NCBI RefSeq assembly: GCF_016055185.1
Contig: NZ_JAECVR010000018.1
Span: forward strand, 31,273-95,272
Reading direction: 5' to 3'
DNA: 64,000 nucleotides
Source: Paenactinomyces guangxiensis
GTDB taxonomy: Bacteria; Bacillota; Bacilli; Thermoactinomycetales; Thermoactinomycetaceae
Part shown: positions 54,685 to 63,966 of the stretch, piece by piece
Numbering within the stretch: position 1 is the stretch's first letter
How the letters are laid out: each line of letters starts with the position of its first letter
Translations under genes and position numbers: made by a program
Notes under the pieces: model-generated
Databases searched by the model: none
What the model was told of the DNA's origin: nothing
What the model saw: only the letters and a program-made list of their open reading frames with translations

Positions 54685-55653
54685 ATGGTGAAAAATATGA
54701 ACCCAAGTCCAAACTGGGATCAAGGAAACAAACTGATAGAAAAAATGGTCAACAATATTGAAAAAGTGCTGATTGGCAAGCAATCTGTGATTCAACTCTG
54801 TCTGGTTGCCCTGCTGGCAAAAGGCCATGTGCTGCTGGAAGATGTGCCGGGTGTCGGGAAAACCATGTTGGTAAAAGCACTGGCCCGTTCGTTGGGTTGT
54901 AAGTATCGTCGTATACAATTTACCCCGGATCTACTTCCTTCAGACGTAACAGGAGTGTCCATTTTCAACCAAAAAACATTGGAATTTGAATTCCGCCCGG
55001 GTCCCTTAATGTCCAATATTGTGCTAGCCGATGAAATTAACCGTACATCGCCGAAAACACAGGCTGCTTTGCTCGAGGCACTGGAAGAGGGGAGTGTTAC
55101 GGTGGACGGGCATACCTACCAGCTGGAATCCCCTTTTTTTGTCATGGCTACACAAAACCCCATTGAATATGAAGGTACCTTTCCTCTGCCTGAAGCTCAG
55201 CTGGACCGGTTTTTACTAAAACTGAGCCTGGGATATCCCGACACGGGACAGGAAATGGAAATGATTAAACGCTTTCAATATGAACATCCAATCAATGAAG
55301 TGGCTGAGGTATGGTCCCGGAATGATTTGCATTTCCTGCAGCAACAGGTTCTAAATGTTTATGTCGATGATGCTATCGTTGAGTATATGGTTAATATTGT
55401 AAAGCAAACCCGAAATGAACCGGACCTGTTTTTGGGAGCCAGTCCGAGGGCTTCATTGGCCATTTTCCGCTCTTCCCAGGCACTGGCCCTGATCCGTGGC
55501 AGAATGTATGTGGTACCGGATGATGTGAAATATTTAATCCCCTTCACTTTATCTCATCGCATCCTGTTAAGTTCAGAGGCCCACATGAACGGTAAAACAC
55601 CCGAACAGGTTCTGGAGCGGCTGCTGCGGCAGATTCCCGTACCAGTAACCTAG
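54685..55653 (+). CDS. MoxR-family AAA+ ATPase (YeaC-like)
   Basis: A 322-residue AAA+ protein. Walker A GVPGVGKTM (about 54), Walker B NIVLADEINRT (about 112), sensor VMATQNPIEYEGTFPLPEAQLDRFLLKL and the arginine finger region SPRASLAIFRSSQALALI. MoxR ATPases act as chaperones for VWA- and DUF58-containing partners; the next gene is a DUF58 protein, forming the usual pair. ATG after GGTGGAGGACTCAA. Confidence 0.94.
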   Translation: MVKNMNPSPNWDQGNKLIEKMVNNIEKVLIGKQSVIQLCLVALLAKGHVLLEDVPGVGKTMLVKALARSLGCKYRRIQFTPDLLPSDVTGVSIFNQKTLEFEFRPGPLMSNIVLADEINRTSPKTQAALLEALEEGSVTVDGHTYQLESPFFVMATQNPIEYEGTFPLPEAQLDRFLLKLSLGYPDTGQEMEMIKRFQYEHPINEVAEVWSRNDLHFLQQQVLNVYVDDAIVEYMVNIVKQTRNEPDLFLGASPRASLAIFRSSQALALIRGRMYVVPDDVKYLIPFTLSHRILLSSEAHMNGKTPEQVLERLLRQIPVPVT

Positions 55654-55663
55654 GCGGAAGAAG

Positions 55664-56887
55664 GTGTCAGAAGTGATCAAACGTGATGCCTCGGGATTGT
55701 TGTTATTAACCGGACTGACATTGATCTGGGCAGTGATGGCAGTCAGGATGGGCGGTTTTGTATCCGGCTTTCTGTTTTACACAGGACTCATTTTTACTAT
55801 TTTGGAGGCCATTGTCTATTTCACATGTTTCAGGGGGTTGTCTGTTTCCCGAAATATTTCACAACATCGTTTAATGGCCGGGGACCATATTCGGGTTTCT
55901 CTTACATGCGCCAGGCATTATTTTTTTCCGTTTACCTGGTTTACCCTGCGTGACCTGAGCGATCTAAAAGATCAATGTTCCATTGGAGAGGCTGAGTTTC
56001 TGGTTCCCAATGAAAAAAACGTGAAATTGGACTATTCTGTTTACAACCTGCAACGCGGACGTTATCATTTCAACCAATTGGAATGTACCGGCGGAGATCT
56101 TTTTGGTCTTGTCCGTAGAACAATGACCATTCCACAACCTGAAACCGTGCTTGTCTATCCGCGGGTTCAACCGATTACCCACTGGAACTCTTTCGCCGGA
56201 AATCCCGGAAGCCAAAAACAAACTTATAAGCGCAACTGGCAAGATCCCAGTGCAGTTACAGGGCTGAGAAATTATCAGGTTGGCGACCGGCTGCAACAGA
56301 TTCACTGGAAAGCATCTGCCCGGGGACAGGGGATGAAAGTGAAAGAATTTGAACATGAAGTGTCCTGTGAATACGTGTTTGTTCTTGATCAGAGGGAGCA
56401 AGCTTACCGGGGACTGCCGCCGGAAGTGTTTGAAAGGGCTGTTTCCCTGCTGGCCTCTTTAACAAATTTTACGATTCAACACCGGTATTTTACTTCAATG
56501 TTGTTGACAGGAGCTCATCCGCATTATCTAAGTGCCGGCAGAAATGAAGAGCATTTTGTCCGTATTTTAAAAGCGCTGGTTGATGTAAAACCAAATGGCC
56601 GTCAGTTGTTGCAAGCCTTCAGTCACCAGAGTGGCTTGCAGTGGAGAAAAGGAAAAAAAGTGGTCCTGATCAGTCCGGGGATGGATGCCCCCTGTTACGA
56701 CTTTTTAAATGACTTGCGAAGAAAAAAAGCAGAGGCAGAGTTTTTTTGGATAGCTGATTTATCCCGTTCTTCTCCACCCCTGCAGCAAAAGTGGAGAACA
56801 TTACACTTACCCGTTTGGAAAATTGATCAAAATTCCTTTGACATGGCCTTGCGGGGAGGTGCATGGGTTGGCTCCGTCAGTTCTTAA
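55664..56887 (+). CDS. DUF58 membrane protein (YeaD-like)
   Basis: A 407-residue protein. Two hydrophobic segments at about 10-55 anchor it, followed by an extended beta region and the DUF58 hallmark YQVGDRLQQIHWKASARGQGMKVKEFE (about 205-231). The last part has a VWA-like fold (VVLISPGMDAPCYDFLNDLR). Start GTG 55664 after GGAAGAAGG is used; GTG 55673 is possible. Together with MoxR and the transglutaminase it forms a membrane complex of unknown function. The 3' end overlaps the next gene. Confidence 0.88.
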   Translation: MSEVIKRDASGLLLLTGLTLIWAVMAVRMGGFVSGFLFYTGLIFTILEAIVYFTCFRGLSVSRNISQHRLMAGDHIRVSLTCARHYFFPFTWFTLRDLSDLKDQCSIGEAEFLVPNEKNVKLDYSVYNLQRGRYHFNQLECTGGDLFGLVRRTMTIPQPETVLVYPRVQPITHWNSFAGNPGSQKQTYKRNWQDPSAVTGLRNYQVGDRLQQIHWKASARGQGMKVKEFEHEVSCEYVFVLDQREQAYRGLPPEVFERAVSLLASLTNFTIQHRYFTSMLLTGAHPHYLSAGRNEEHFVRILKALVDVKPNGRQLLQAFSHQSGLQWRKGKKVVLISPGMDAPCYDFLNDLRRKKAEAEFFWIADLSRSSPPLQQKWRTLHLPVWKIDQNSFDMALRGGAWVGSVSS

Positions 56888-59123
56888 TCAAATAGGTCTT
56901 ATGAAAAAAGCTGGCTTGTTTCTGATGGCCTCCCTTTTATTCTGGGAGGTGCTGAATCCCCTCTCAGAGATCACAAACACGGAGCGGCTTGGTATTTTTT
57001 TTATCGGGTTTGTTCTGTTTCTTTTTCTCAATGTGAGCTGCCTTACGGTCTGGGTACGGGTTCCGATAAAATTACTTATCATTTATTTTTTGATAAACGC
57101 GATTTTTTACCCTGATCTTTTGTTCCGGGCAAGTGACTGGCATACACAGTTGTTTGTGGCATTGGATGAAGAATGGAAACAGATGGGAGAAGTTTCATTT
57201 TTGGCTGTACCTGCCCCTGTTACCCGTTCGGTCTGCTTTTTTTTAACACTCTGGATGTTAAGCAAACCATGGGCCTGGTGGTTTTTGTCCCGAAATTTAA
57301 TTTACATCCCCTTTTTGCTCGTGTTTCTCTATTTGCAGGTTCTGGATATCGCAACAGATTACGATGCGGGTGGAACCACAGTCCGGGTTGTGATCTATGC
57401 GATTTGCTGTTTTTCATGGATCCAGTGGCAAAAGCTGCTTTTTCGCTTGCCGGCTCTGGATAAAGCCCCGAAAGGGTGGATCGGCTGGACAGCTTTATTA
57501 TTGATTCTGGTTATTTCCCTCGGAGTTACACTGCCTAAAATACATGCTGCCGAAGGCCGTACCTTCTCCATCCTGTCAGGGGACGGGGGAGGGGAGGGCC
57601 AGGGAGCATTTGCGGGAAAACGAATCGGTTACAGCCGTGATGACAGCAATCTGGGTGGGCCGCTGATCCTTGACGAGAAAGTGGTTTTTCAAGCCAAAAC
57701 GGACGAGCTGTATTACTGGCGCGGCGAGTCGAAAAGCGGTTATACGGGCAGGGGATGGATTCGCGAAGAGTACGGGTATAGTGATCAATCACGTGATACC
57801 ATGAAGAGAGTGGACAACGGTTGGGTTGAGATTCAGGAAGACCGCGCTTTTTACAACCTTTTTTACCAGACCCGGGTGAAGAAAAACCGGGTTGAAGTCC
57901 GATGGATAAATCCCATGTATACAACCATGTTTGTTCCGGGGCAGTTAAGGCGGGCTTATCAGATTGACGGACAGGAACCGCTGGGAAAATTTGATTTTGT
58001 CACCCAGTGGAGCTTTACCACCTATATCCGATCGTTGACAGGTAAGAAATTTAGACAATATTCCATGGAAACCGAGATTCCGGTGGTTGATGAAGAGAAA
58101 CTGCGGAAAGGGATGTCCACGGTCCGGGACGGGAGTTATCTGGGGGTAAATCAATCAACTATACTTCCTGATACGGTTCCGAAAAGAGTCAGCGATTTGG
58201 CTGTGACGGTTACAAGAAAGGCCAAAAACCCTTATGACAAGGTAAAAGCAGTAGAAAGTTTTTTGAAAGACGGTCATTTCCGGTATGAAACCCGGGATGT
58301 GCCTCCGTTGCCTGAGGGACAGGACTTTGTCGACCATTTTTTGTTTGAAACAAAACGAGGGTATTGTGATCATTTTTCCAGTGCAATGGTTGTGATGTTA
58401 AGATCGGTCGGCATTCCCGCCAGATGGGTCAAAGGGTTTGCTGAAGGAGAAAGCCGGTTTAACGGGAAAACACAAAGATATGATGTCACGGTCAGGAACA
58501 AAGATGCTCATGCCTGGGTTGAAGTATATTTTACTGGTGTGGGCTGGATTCCCTTTGATCCTACCCCCACCTTTTCCGTTCCGGCTTCGCTTGATCATTC
58601 CCTGGACACCTCCCAAACAAACAGAAATCAGACAGGTAGTCCCGCCGCAACGAACCAGCAGGCAAGCCTTTTAGAAAAGCGGTTGGAACGTCAGGAGACC
58701 CAAGATCAAGAATTAACAGGTGCCACTGGGGAAGCATCGTCCGGACAAAATTCGGAATGGAAATGGGTTCTTCTATATATAGCTGTTACCGGTGTTGTTC
58801 TTACCCTTGCGGTCCGGATGTTGCGAAGAAAAGCCGGATGGTGGATGCTGCACCGCTATCGAAGGACCGGGAATAATCAATCATTTATAAAGGCGTATCA
58901 ATCATTGATGAAATGGGTTCAGCACAAGCGCGGAAAACGAAGGCCGGATCAGACCTTGCGGGAATATTGGCACTCAAGTGAATGGACCAGCCTTTCCAAA
59001 GAGGCGATAACCCTGACGAAACTGTATGAAGAAGCCAGATATGGGAAAAACGAAAAAAGACAAAATTACTGGGTGCAAGCATGGAAATATTGGAAAATGA
59101 TCCTTAAACAGCTTCGACCTTGA
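56868..59123 (+). CDS. Transglutaminase-domain membrane protein (YebA-like)
   Basis: A protein of about 751 residues. N-terminal part has six or so membrane spans (to about 230), then a large extracytoplasmic region with a transglutaminase core: Cys in TKRGYCDHFSSAMVVML (about 500), His in NKDAHAWVEVYF (about 548) and Asp in IPFDPTPTF (about 564). One more span follows near 635 and a cytoplasmic DUF4129-like tail (DQTLREYWHSSEWTSLSKEA). Start: TTG 56868 with GGGGAGGT at 56853-56860 overlaps the DUF58 stop; ATG 56901 is an alternative. The active-site triad is intact, so peptidase or transglutaminase activity is plausible. Confidence 0.87.
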   Translation: MAPSVLNQIGLMKKAGLFLMASLLFWEVLNPLSEITNTERLGIFFIGFVLFLFLNVSCLTVWVRVPIKLLIIYFLINAIFYPDLLFRASDWHTQLFVALDEEWKQMGEVSFLAVPAPVTRSVCFFLTLWMLSKPWAWWFLSRNLIYIPFLLVFLYLQVLDIATDYDAGGTTVRVVIYAICCFSWIQWQKLLFRLPALDKAPKGWIGWTALLLILVISLGVTLPKIHAAEGRTFSILSGDGGGEGQGAFAGKRIGYSRDDSNLGGPLILDEKVVFQAKTDELYYWRGESKSGYTGRGWIREEYGYSDQSRDTMKRVDNGWVEIQEDRAFYNLFYQTRVKKNRVEVRWINPMYTTMFVPGQLRRAYQIDGQEPLGKFDFVTQWSFTTYIRSLTGKKFRQYSMETEIPVVDEEKLRKGMSTVRDGSYLGVNQSTILPDTVPKRVSDLAVTVTRKAKNPYDKVKAVESFLKDGHFRYETRDVPPLPEGQDFVDHFLFETKRGYCDHFSSAMVVMLRSVGIPARWVKGFAEGESRFNGKTQRYDVTVRNKDAHAWVEVYFTGVGWIPFDPTPTFSVPASLDHSLDTSQTNRNQTGSPAATNQQASLLEKRLERQETQDQELTGATGEASSGQNSEWKWVLLYIAVTGVVLTLAVRMLRRKAGWWMLHRYRRTGNNQSFIKAYQSLMKWVQHKRGKRRPDQTLREYWHSSEWTSLSKEAITLTKLYEEARYGKNEKRQNYWVQAWKYWKMILKQLRP

Positions 59124-59163
59124 CCGCTTCTTAACCGCTCTGGTATCATATTTCCAGGTTGCC

Positions 59164-59347
59164 TAGACCGTATATGCTCAGGGATATGGCCTGAGCGTTT
59201 CTACCCGGTTACCGTAAATAACCGGACTACCAGTATAGGTCACCGGGATGCCTTAATACTTCTTCATTCCGTTTGCGGGATTGGTGAAGAAATTTTGGGG
59301 ACCGGGGTCCTATATCGCTTGAAGCGGTATAGTGCCCGGTTTTTTGT
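59164..59347 (+). promoter_or_regulatory. Purine (guanine-type) riboswitch with terminator, upstream of guaA
   Basis: P2 stem GCTCAGG/CCTGAGC (59176-59182, 59190-59196) with loop GATATGG; J2/3 GTTTCTA; P3 CCGGTT/AACCGG (59205-59225) with loop ACCGTAAAT; J3/1 ACTAC, where the C at 59227 matches the specificity base C74 of guanine-binding members. TATAGG in the P1 3' strand (59234-59239) complements CCTATA (59309-59314) in the terminator arm, giving an antiterminator. Terminator: ACCGGG (59301-59306) pairs with CCCGGT (59335-59340), then T-run. Guanine or hypoxanthine binding should switch guaA off. Confidence 0.9.
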
Positions 59348-59389
59348 TTGATAAAGGCTTTGACAGACATTTGGGAAAAGGGGTTAGTT

Positions 59390-60931
59390 ATGAGTAAACC
59401 AGTTGAACGTGTAGTCGTCCTCGATTTTGGCGGACAGTACAATCAGTTAATTGCCCGTCGGATTCGTGATTTAGGTGTGTTTAGTGAACTATTGCCGCCC
59501 CACACATCTGCGGAAGAGTTGAAAAAGATTCATCCAAAAGGAATTATTTTCTCCGGGGGTCCAAACAGCGTTTACGACGAAAAGTCCCCCAAGTGTGATC
59601 CCGGCATATTTTCTCTCGGTATCCCGATTTTGGGAATTTGTTATGGAATGCAGATGATCGCTTATCATTTTGGAGCCGGGGTGGACCGCGCTCACAAGCG
59701 GGAGTACGGAAAGGCAGAGTTGGATATTGTTTCTGACAGCCCCATATTTAAAGGGCTGGACAAAACGCAATGGGTATGGATGAGTCATAGTGATGTTGTT
59801 GTGTCTCCACCGGAGAGCTTTCGCGTAGATGGAAAAACAGACTCAGCCCCCATCGCGGCGATGAGTGACCCAAAAAGGCAGATTTATGCTGTTCAATTCC
59901 ATCCGGAAGTGCGCCATTCTCTGTACGGAAATGAGATGTTGCATAACTTTTTGTATGAGATCTGTAAATGTTCAGGGCAGTGGAGCATGGAAACGTTTAT
60001 TGAAGATGCGGTAGCCGAAATTCGGAACCGGGTCGGCGGGGATAAAAAAGTATTGCTGGCCCTCAGTGGTGGAGTTGACTCCTCAGTTGTGGCTGCCCTG
60101 ATTCACAAAGCAGTGGGTGATCAACTCACCTGTATGTTTGTTGATCACGGATTGCTCCGCAAAGGAGAAGCGGAAAGTGTTGTGCAGACATTCGGTGAGC
60201 ATTTCCATATGAACCTGGTCAAAATTGATGCCAGAGAACGCTTTTTAAAGAAGTTAGCGGGTGTAACAGATCCTGAACAAAAAAGAAAAATCATCGGGAA
60301 TGAGTTTATCCGTGTGTTTGAGGAAGAATCGGCCCGGTTTGGAGATCATCATTTTCTCGGACAGGGAACTCTCTACACGGACATTATTGAATCGGGAACC
60401 GATACGGCACATACGATTAAATCTCACCACAATGTGGGCGGTTTGCCGGAAGATATGAAGATGGAGCTGATCGAACCGCTCAATACCCTGTTTAAAGATG
60501 AGGTTCGCAAAGTGGGCGAAGAGCTTGGATTGCCGCATGAAATTGTCTGGCGCCAGCCTTTCCCGGGGCCCGGCCTGGGGATTCGGGTCATCGGTGAAGT
60601 AACTGAACACAAGCTGAATATTGTCCGTGAATCCGATGCGATCTTAAGGGAAGAAATTACAAAAGCCGGATTGGATCGCGAAATTTGGCAGTACTTCACA
60701 ACCCTGCCGGACTTCCGCAGCGTGGGCGTGATGGGGGATGTTCGCACTTATGCTTACACAGTCGGAATTCGTGCTGTGACCTCCGTTGACGGAATGACAG
60801 CCGACTGGGCCAAAATTCCGTTTGAGGTATTGGAGCGCATTTCAAATCGCATTATTAATGAAGTTGATGACGTAAACCGGGTTGTCTACGATATTACCTC
60901 AAAGCCGCCTGCAACGATTGAGTGGGAATAA
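59390..60931 (+). CDS. guaA: GMP synthase (glutamine-hydrolysing)
   Basis: A 513-residue enzyme that converts XMP to GMP with ATP and glutamine. N-terminal glutaminase: catalytic Cys in LGICYGMQM (about 84), His-Glu in QFHPEVRHS (about 173). ATP-pyrophosphatase: P-loop [10 protein letters not shown] (about 226). The C-terminal dimerisation domain ends with [10 protein letters not shown]. The ATG at 59390 follows AAAAGGGGTTAG; a longer frame overlaps the riboswitch terminator. Length equals Bacillus GuaA. Confidence 0.97.
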   Translation: MSKPVERVVVLDFGGQYNQLIARRIRDLGVFSELLPPHTSAEELKKIHPKGIIFSGGPNSVYDEKSPKCDPGIFSLGIPILGICYGMQMIAYHFGAGVDRAHKREYGKAELDIVSDSPIFKGLDKTQWVWMSHSDVVVSPPESFRVDGKTDSAPIAAMSDPKRQIYAVQFHPEVRHSLYGNEMLHNFLYEICKCSGQWSMETFIEDAVAEIRNRVGGDKKVLLALSGGVDSSVVAALIHKAVGDQLTCMFVDHGLLRKGEAESVVQTFGEHFHMNLVKIDARERFLKKLAGVTDPEQKRKIIGNEFIRVFEEESARFGDHHFLGQGTLYTDIIESGTDTAHTIKSHHNVGGLPEDMKMELIEPLNTLFKDEVRKVGEELGLPHEIVWRQPFPGPGLGIRVIGEVTEHKLNIVRESDAILREEITKAGLDREIWQYFTTLPDFRSVGVMGDVRTYAYTVGIRAVTSVDGMTADWAKIPFEVLERISNRIINEVDDVNRVVYDITSKPPATIEWE

Positions 60932-60953
60932 TACAAAACGTGGGAGGTGCAAA

Positions 60954-61070
60954 CTGTTACTTATAACACGCCAAATCGTCGAAGCCATAGAGAGCAAAAG
61001 AGATAACAGACGGGGCCAGCGGCAGATCAGACACTGGTTTTACCGGATGAGACTATGTATATACAAATGA
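60954..61070 (+). CDS. Possible 38-residue basic protein with CTG start
   Basis: Reads (M)LLITRQIVEAIESKRDNRR, then GQRQIRHWFYRMRLCIYK. CTG 60954 lies six bases after GGGAGG; no ATG is available in frame at the front. Strongly basic, no family recognised. It occupies the gap between guaA and the permease gene. It may be a spurious frame. Confidence 0.25.
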   Translation: MLLITRQIVEAIESKRDNRRGQRQIRHWFYRMRLCIYK

Positions 61071-61145
61071 GCGCAATAGCGAGCGGTTGAAGCAGGCAAA
61101 CTCTTGGTATAGACATTTGGCTATGTTTTAAGTGGCAGAGAGACA

Positions 61146-62465
61146 ATGACATCATGGCTGGCTCGATATTTTGGTTTTGCTGAACTTGAAACGAATTTAA
61201 AAAGAGAAGTATTAGCCGGGATTACTACTTTTTTTGCAATGGCCTATATTTTGATTGTCAACCCGGCCACCCTGAATAAGGCCGGTATGGATCTGGGAGC
61301 TGTTTTTGTGGCCACCGCTGTTTCAGCAGCGGTCGGCACATTTCTGATGGGAATTCTGGCTAATTATCCGATAGCCTTAGCACCGGGTCTGGGGTTGGGT
61401 GCTTATTTTACCTTTTCGGTTGTGTTAGGGATGAAGGTTCCCTGGCAAACAGCTTTAGGTGCTGTCATGATCTCCGGGGTTCTCTTTTTCATTTTAACGG
61501 TAACCAAAATTCGCGAATGGATCATTCATTCAATTCCCCCCGGTTTGAAATATGCTGTTTCCGCCGGGATTGGACTATTTATCGCTTTTATCGGCTTGAA
61601 AAATGCGGAATTGGTTGTACCCTCTGAATCGACATTTGTTACTTTTAATGCGGATTTCATCAAAAGTCCGGCGGTTCTGCTGGCCCTGTTCGGCCTTCTG
61701 ATCACGGCGGTATTGATGGTTCGCAAAGTAAAAGGAGCTATTTTTATCGGAATGGTTGCCACTACGATTGTGGGAATCATTGCAGGACAGGTGAAAGTAC
61801 CTACAGACTTCTTTGCAATGCCCCCCAGTGTTGCCCCCACCTTTCTTCGATTGGATGTAGCGCACGCTTTTGACCTGGGGCTGTTTACTATTGTATTTGC
61901 TTTCCTTTTCGTAGATCTGTTTGATAATGCAGGGACCCTTGTAGGGGTTACCAGTCAGGCCGGGCTGTTGAAAAATAATAAATTGCCGCGAGCGGGCAGG
62001 GCATTACTTACGGATTCAATTGCCACTATGACAGGGTCTGCCTTAGGGACATCTACGGTTACCTCTTTTATCGAATCATCAGCCGGTGTGGCCGCAGGGG
62101 GACGTACGGGGATGAGCTCGGTAACCACAGCTCTTTGTTTTGTTGCGGCCCTGTTTTTCTTTCCGATCATCGAGACGTTTGCCTCGGTACCTGCCATTAC
62201 TTCTCCGGCATTAGTTATCGTTGGTGTTCTGATGGCAAGCAATTTGAGAAAAATTGAATGGGATTCTATTTCTGAGGCGATCCCCGCTTTTCTAACCATT
62301 GTCATGATGCCATTATCCTTTAGTATTGCGACGGGAATCGCTGTTGGATTTGTTTTTTATCCCCTGTGTAAATTAATTGCGGGTGAAGGGAAAAAAGTCC
62401 ATCCGATTGGTTATGGGTTGGGCGTTGTATTTATTCTCAGATTTATCTTCCTCGGAAGTATTTAA
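61146..62465 (+). CDS. NCS2-family purine permease (AzgA/PbuG type)
   Basis: A 439-residue membrane protein with about 12-14 spans. Family segments: FFAMAYILIVNPATLNKAG, ANYPIALAPGLGLGAYFTFSV, FVFLFVDLFDNAGTLVGV (substrate-site region; the sequence here is AFLFVDLFDNAGTLVGV) and SSAGVAAGGRTGMSSV. AzgA-group members import hypoxanthine, guanine or adenine; Bacillus pbuG stands at this place. ATG 61146 has only a weak GAGAG site. No second riboswitch is seen in front, so it may depend on the guaA transcript or its own promoter. Confidence 0.9.
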   Translation: MTSWLARYFGFAELETNLKREVLAGITTFFAMAYILIVNPATLNKAGMDLGAVFVATAVSAAVGTFLMGILANYPIALAPGLGLGAYFTFSVVLGMKVPWQTALGAVMISGVLFFILTVTKIREWIIHSIPPGLKYAVSAGIGLFIAFIGLKNAELVVPSESTFVTFNADFIKSPAVLLALFGLLITAVLMVRKVKGAIFIGMVATTIVGIIAGQVKVPTDFFAMPPSVAPTFLRLDVAHAFDLGLFTIVFAFLFVDLFDNAGTLVGVTSQAGLLKNNKLPRAGRALLTDSIATMTGSALGTSTVTSFIESSAGVAAGGRTGMSSVTTALCFVAALFFFPIIETFASVPAITSPALVIVGVLMASNLRKIEWDSISEAIPAFLTIVMMPLSFSIATGIAVGFVFYPLCKLIAGEGKKVHPIGYGLGVVFILRFIFLGSI

Positions 62466-62473
62466 AACAGGAA

Positions 62474-62508
62474 AAGAGCTTTCTTCAGTTTGAGGAAGGC
62501 TCTTTTTG
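62474..62508 (+). terminator. Terminator after the permease gene
   Basis: AAGAGCTTTCTTC (62474-62486) pairs with GAGGAAGGCTCTT (62492-62504), followed by TTTTG. Confidence 0.88.
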
Positions 62509-62564
62509 TATATTTTCGGACCTTCTTCTAAAAATAGATAAAGGTTGGAGAAGGAGGAGAAGCG

Positions 62565-63725
62565 ATGGGATTCAAGCAGAAGATCCTCATCAATCTTTCC
62601 GTTTTGCTTTTGTTTACAGCATTTATTCAGGGGCCCTGGATGGAAAGCACACTGGCTGTACCGCCCATGCATCGTCATTCGGCCGAAGTGACTGTCCGGC
62701 AATTGATGAAGCAAAAAGAGCAGGCGATTAATCAAAAAAATTTGTCCCGTTTTACAGCGGTTCTATCGCCGGAGCGGAAGATGTATGTCCTGGAGCAGAA
62801 GAGATGGTTTGAGGATGCAGTTCAACATATCGACCCGGGCTCTTTTCGGTTGAAGGTTTTATCTGTTTTTCCTGACCGGGAAGATCGGTTGCGGGCTTGG
62901 ATTCATCAGTCGTATACCAGGAAAGGCCGGGTGTATGCGGTGAAATATCCGCTGCTCATTGTGAAAACGAAACAGGGATGGAAAGATGCCGATCTGGCTT
63001 TTAAACAGATCAGCAATGATTCCATCGTTATTCATTATTCGGATCCGTCCTTGAAAGATCAGGCCTATATTGCACTGGATACAATCAAAAAAGCAGTCTA
63101 CGTTTTAAAACAAAGGTTTCACTGGTCCCCCAAGCGCATTGAGGTAAAACTTTATGAAGACCCAGAGGTATTTCGCCAATCGGTGAAGCCTTCTCTACCT
63201 GATTGGGTAGGTGGTTGGCATGAATCAGGTCAATCCATTAAATTTATCGGCGGACCTGGTGACCATAAACTATTTGCTGCCGGACTGGTTCATGAGTTAA
63301 CCCATCAGATGGTAAGTGAACTGACGAATGATAATGCCGCCTACTGGCTGCAAGAAGGTGCGGCGATGTACTATGAAGCCCATTTGCTGCCAGGATTGCA
63401 CGAGGATCAATGGTTAGACTATACACAGCAACGACGCCCCATCACCCTGGTTCAACTTGAACAGCTCAATTTGGAGCGGCTTACCGATCGGGAGGCTTAC
63501 CAATACTACTTAACTTGCTATCAACTGTTCCGTTTTCTGGTTGAGGAATTTGGGGAAGAACGGATTCAACAATTGTTTATGGCACTTCAAAACCTGCCCA
63601 ACGTGGATGCAGACAGCAGTGAAAAAATTCAATTGTTAAATCGGCGGACACGTGAAGCCTTAAAGCAAACTTTTCATTTGACTGTGGAAGATATTGATCG
63701 TAAACGAAAACAAAAGAGATATTAA
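62565..63725 (+). CDS. Exported gluzincin peptidase (peptidase MA-like)
   Basis: A 386-residue protein with a signal peptide or anchor at about 5-25 (ILINLSVLLLFTAFIQGPWM). After a domain of about 130 residues comes the zinc site HELTHQMVSEL (His243, Glu244, His247) and the downstream glutamate in YWLQEGAAMYYE (about 264), the gluzincin pattern of the peptidase MA superfamily. C-terminal helices are rich in Q and R. Substrate unknown. ATG after AGAAGGAGGAGAAGCG. Last protein gene before the rRNA operon. Confidence 0.85.
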   Translation: MGFKQKILINLSVLLLFTAFIQGPWMESTLAVPPMHRHSAEVTVRQLMKQKEQAINQKNLSRFTAVLSPERKMYVLEQKRWFEDAVQHIDPGSFRLKVLSVFPDREDRLRAWIHQSYTRKGRVYAVKYPLLIVKTKQGWKDADLAFKQISNDSIVIHYSDPSLKDQAYIALDTIKKAVYVLKQRFHWSPKRIEVKLYEDPEVFRQSVKPSLPDWVGGWHESGQSIKFIGGPGDHKLFAAGLVHELTHQMVSELTNDNAAYWLQEGAAMYYEAHLLPGLHEDQWLDYTQQRRPITLVQLEQLNLERLTDREAYQYYLTCYQLFRFLVEEFGEERIQQLFMALQNLPNVDADSSEKIQLLNRRTREALKQTFHLTVEDIDRKRKQKRY

Positions 63726-63733
63726 AAAAAGTA

Positions 63734-63763
63734 TTGACTTAAGGAAAGTATCCATGCTATATT
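63734..63763 (+). promoter_or_regulatory. rRNA operon promoter P1
   Basis: TTGACT (63734-63739), 18-base spacer, TATATT (63758-63763). An imperfect hairpin, CCGC..GCGG, lies in the leader between P1 and P2. Confidence 0.75.
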
Positions 63764-63833
63764 AGTTTACGTTGCTGATACGGCCGCTTCTCTGGCGGCT
63801 TAGCGGACACAGAAAAAAACTTCAAAAAACTTG

Positions 63834-63862
63834 TTGACATAATCGATTAGCTGTGATAAGAT
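63834..63862 (+). promoter_or_regulatory. rRNA operon promoter P2
   Basis: TTGACA (63834-63839), 17 bases, TAAGAT (63857-63862). Tandem promoters about 100 bases apart are typical for Bacillus rRNA operons. TGTTCCTTGAAAACT (63907-63921) in the leader resembles the processing/boxA region. Confidence 0.85.
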
Positions 63863-63966
63863 AGATCATGTCGCTGCTTAAATGAGTCAGCGACAAACGA
63901 AACAAGTGTTCCTTGAAAACTAAAGAGTGATTACACGACCTGTTGATTCTTTTTGAGCAATCAAAC

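Noticed and set aside
60932..61145. A second purine riboswitch before the NCS2 permease, as in B. subtilis pbuG
   Set aside because: No P2/P3 core sequences (GATATGG, CCGTAAAT) are present in this gap.
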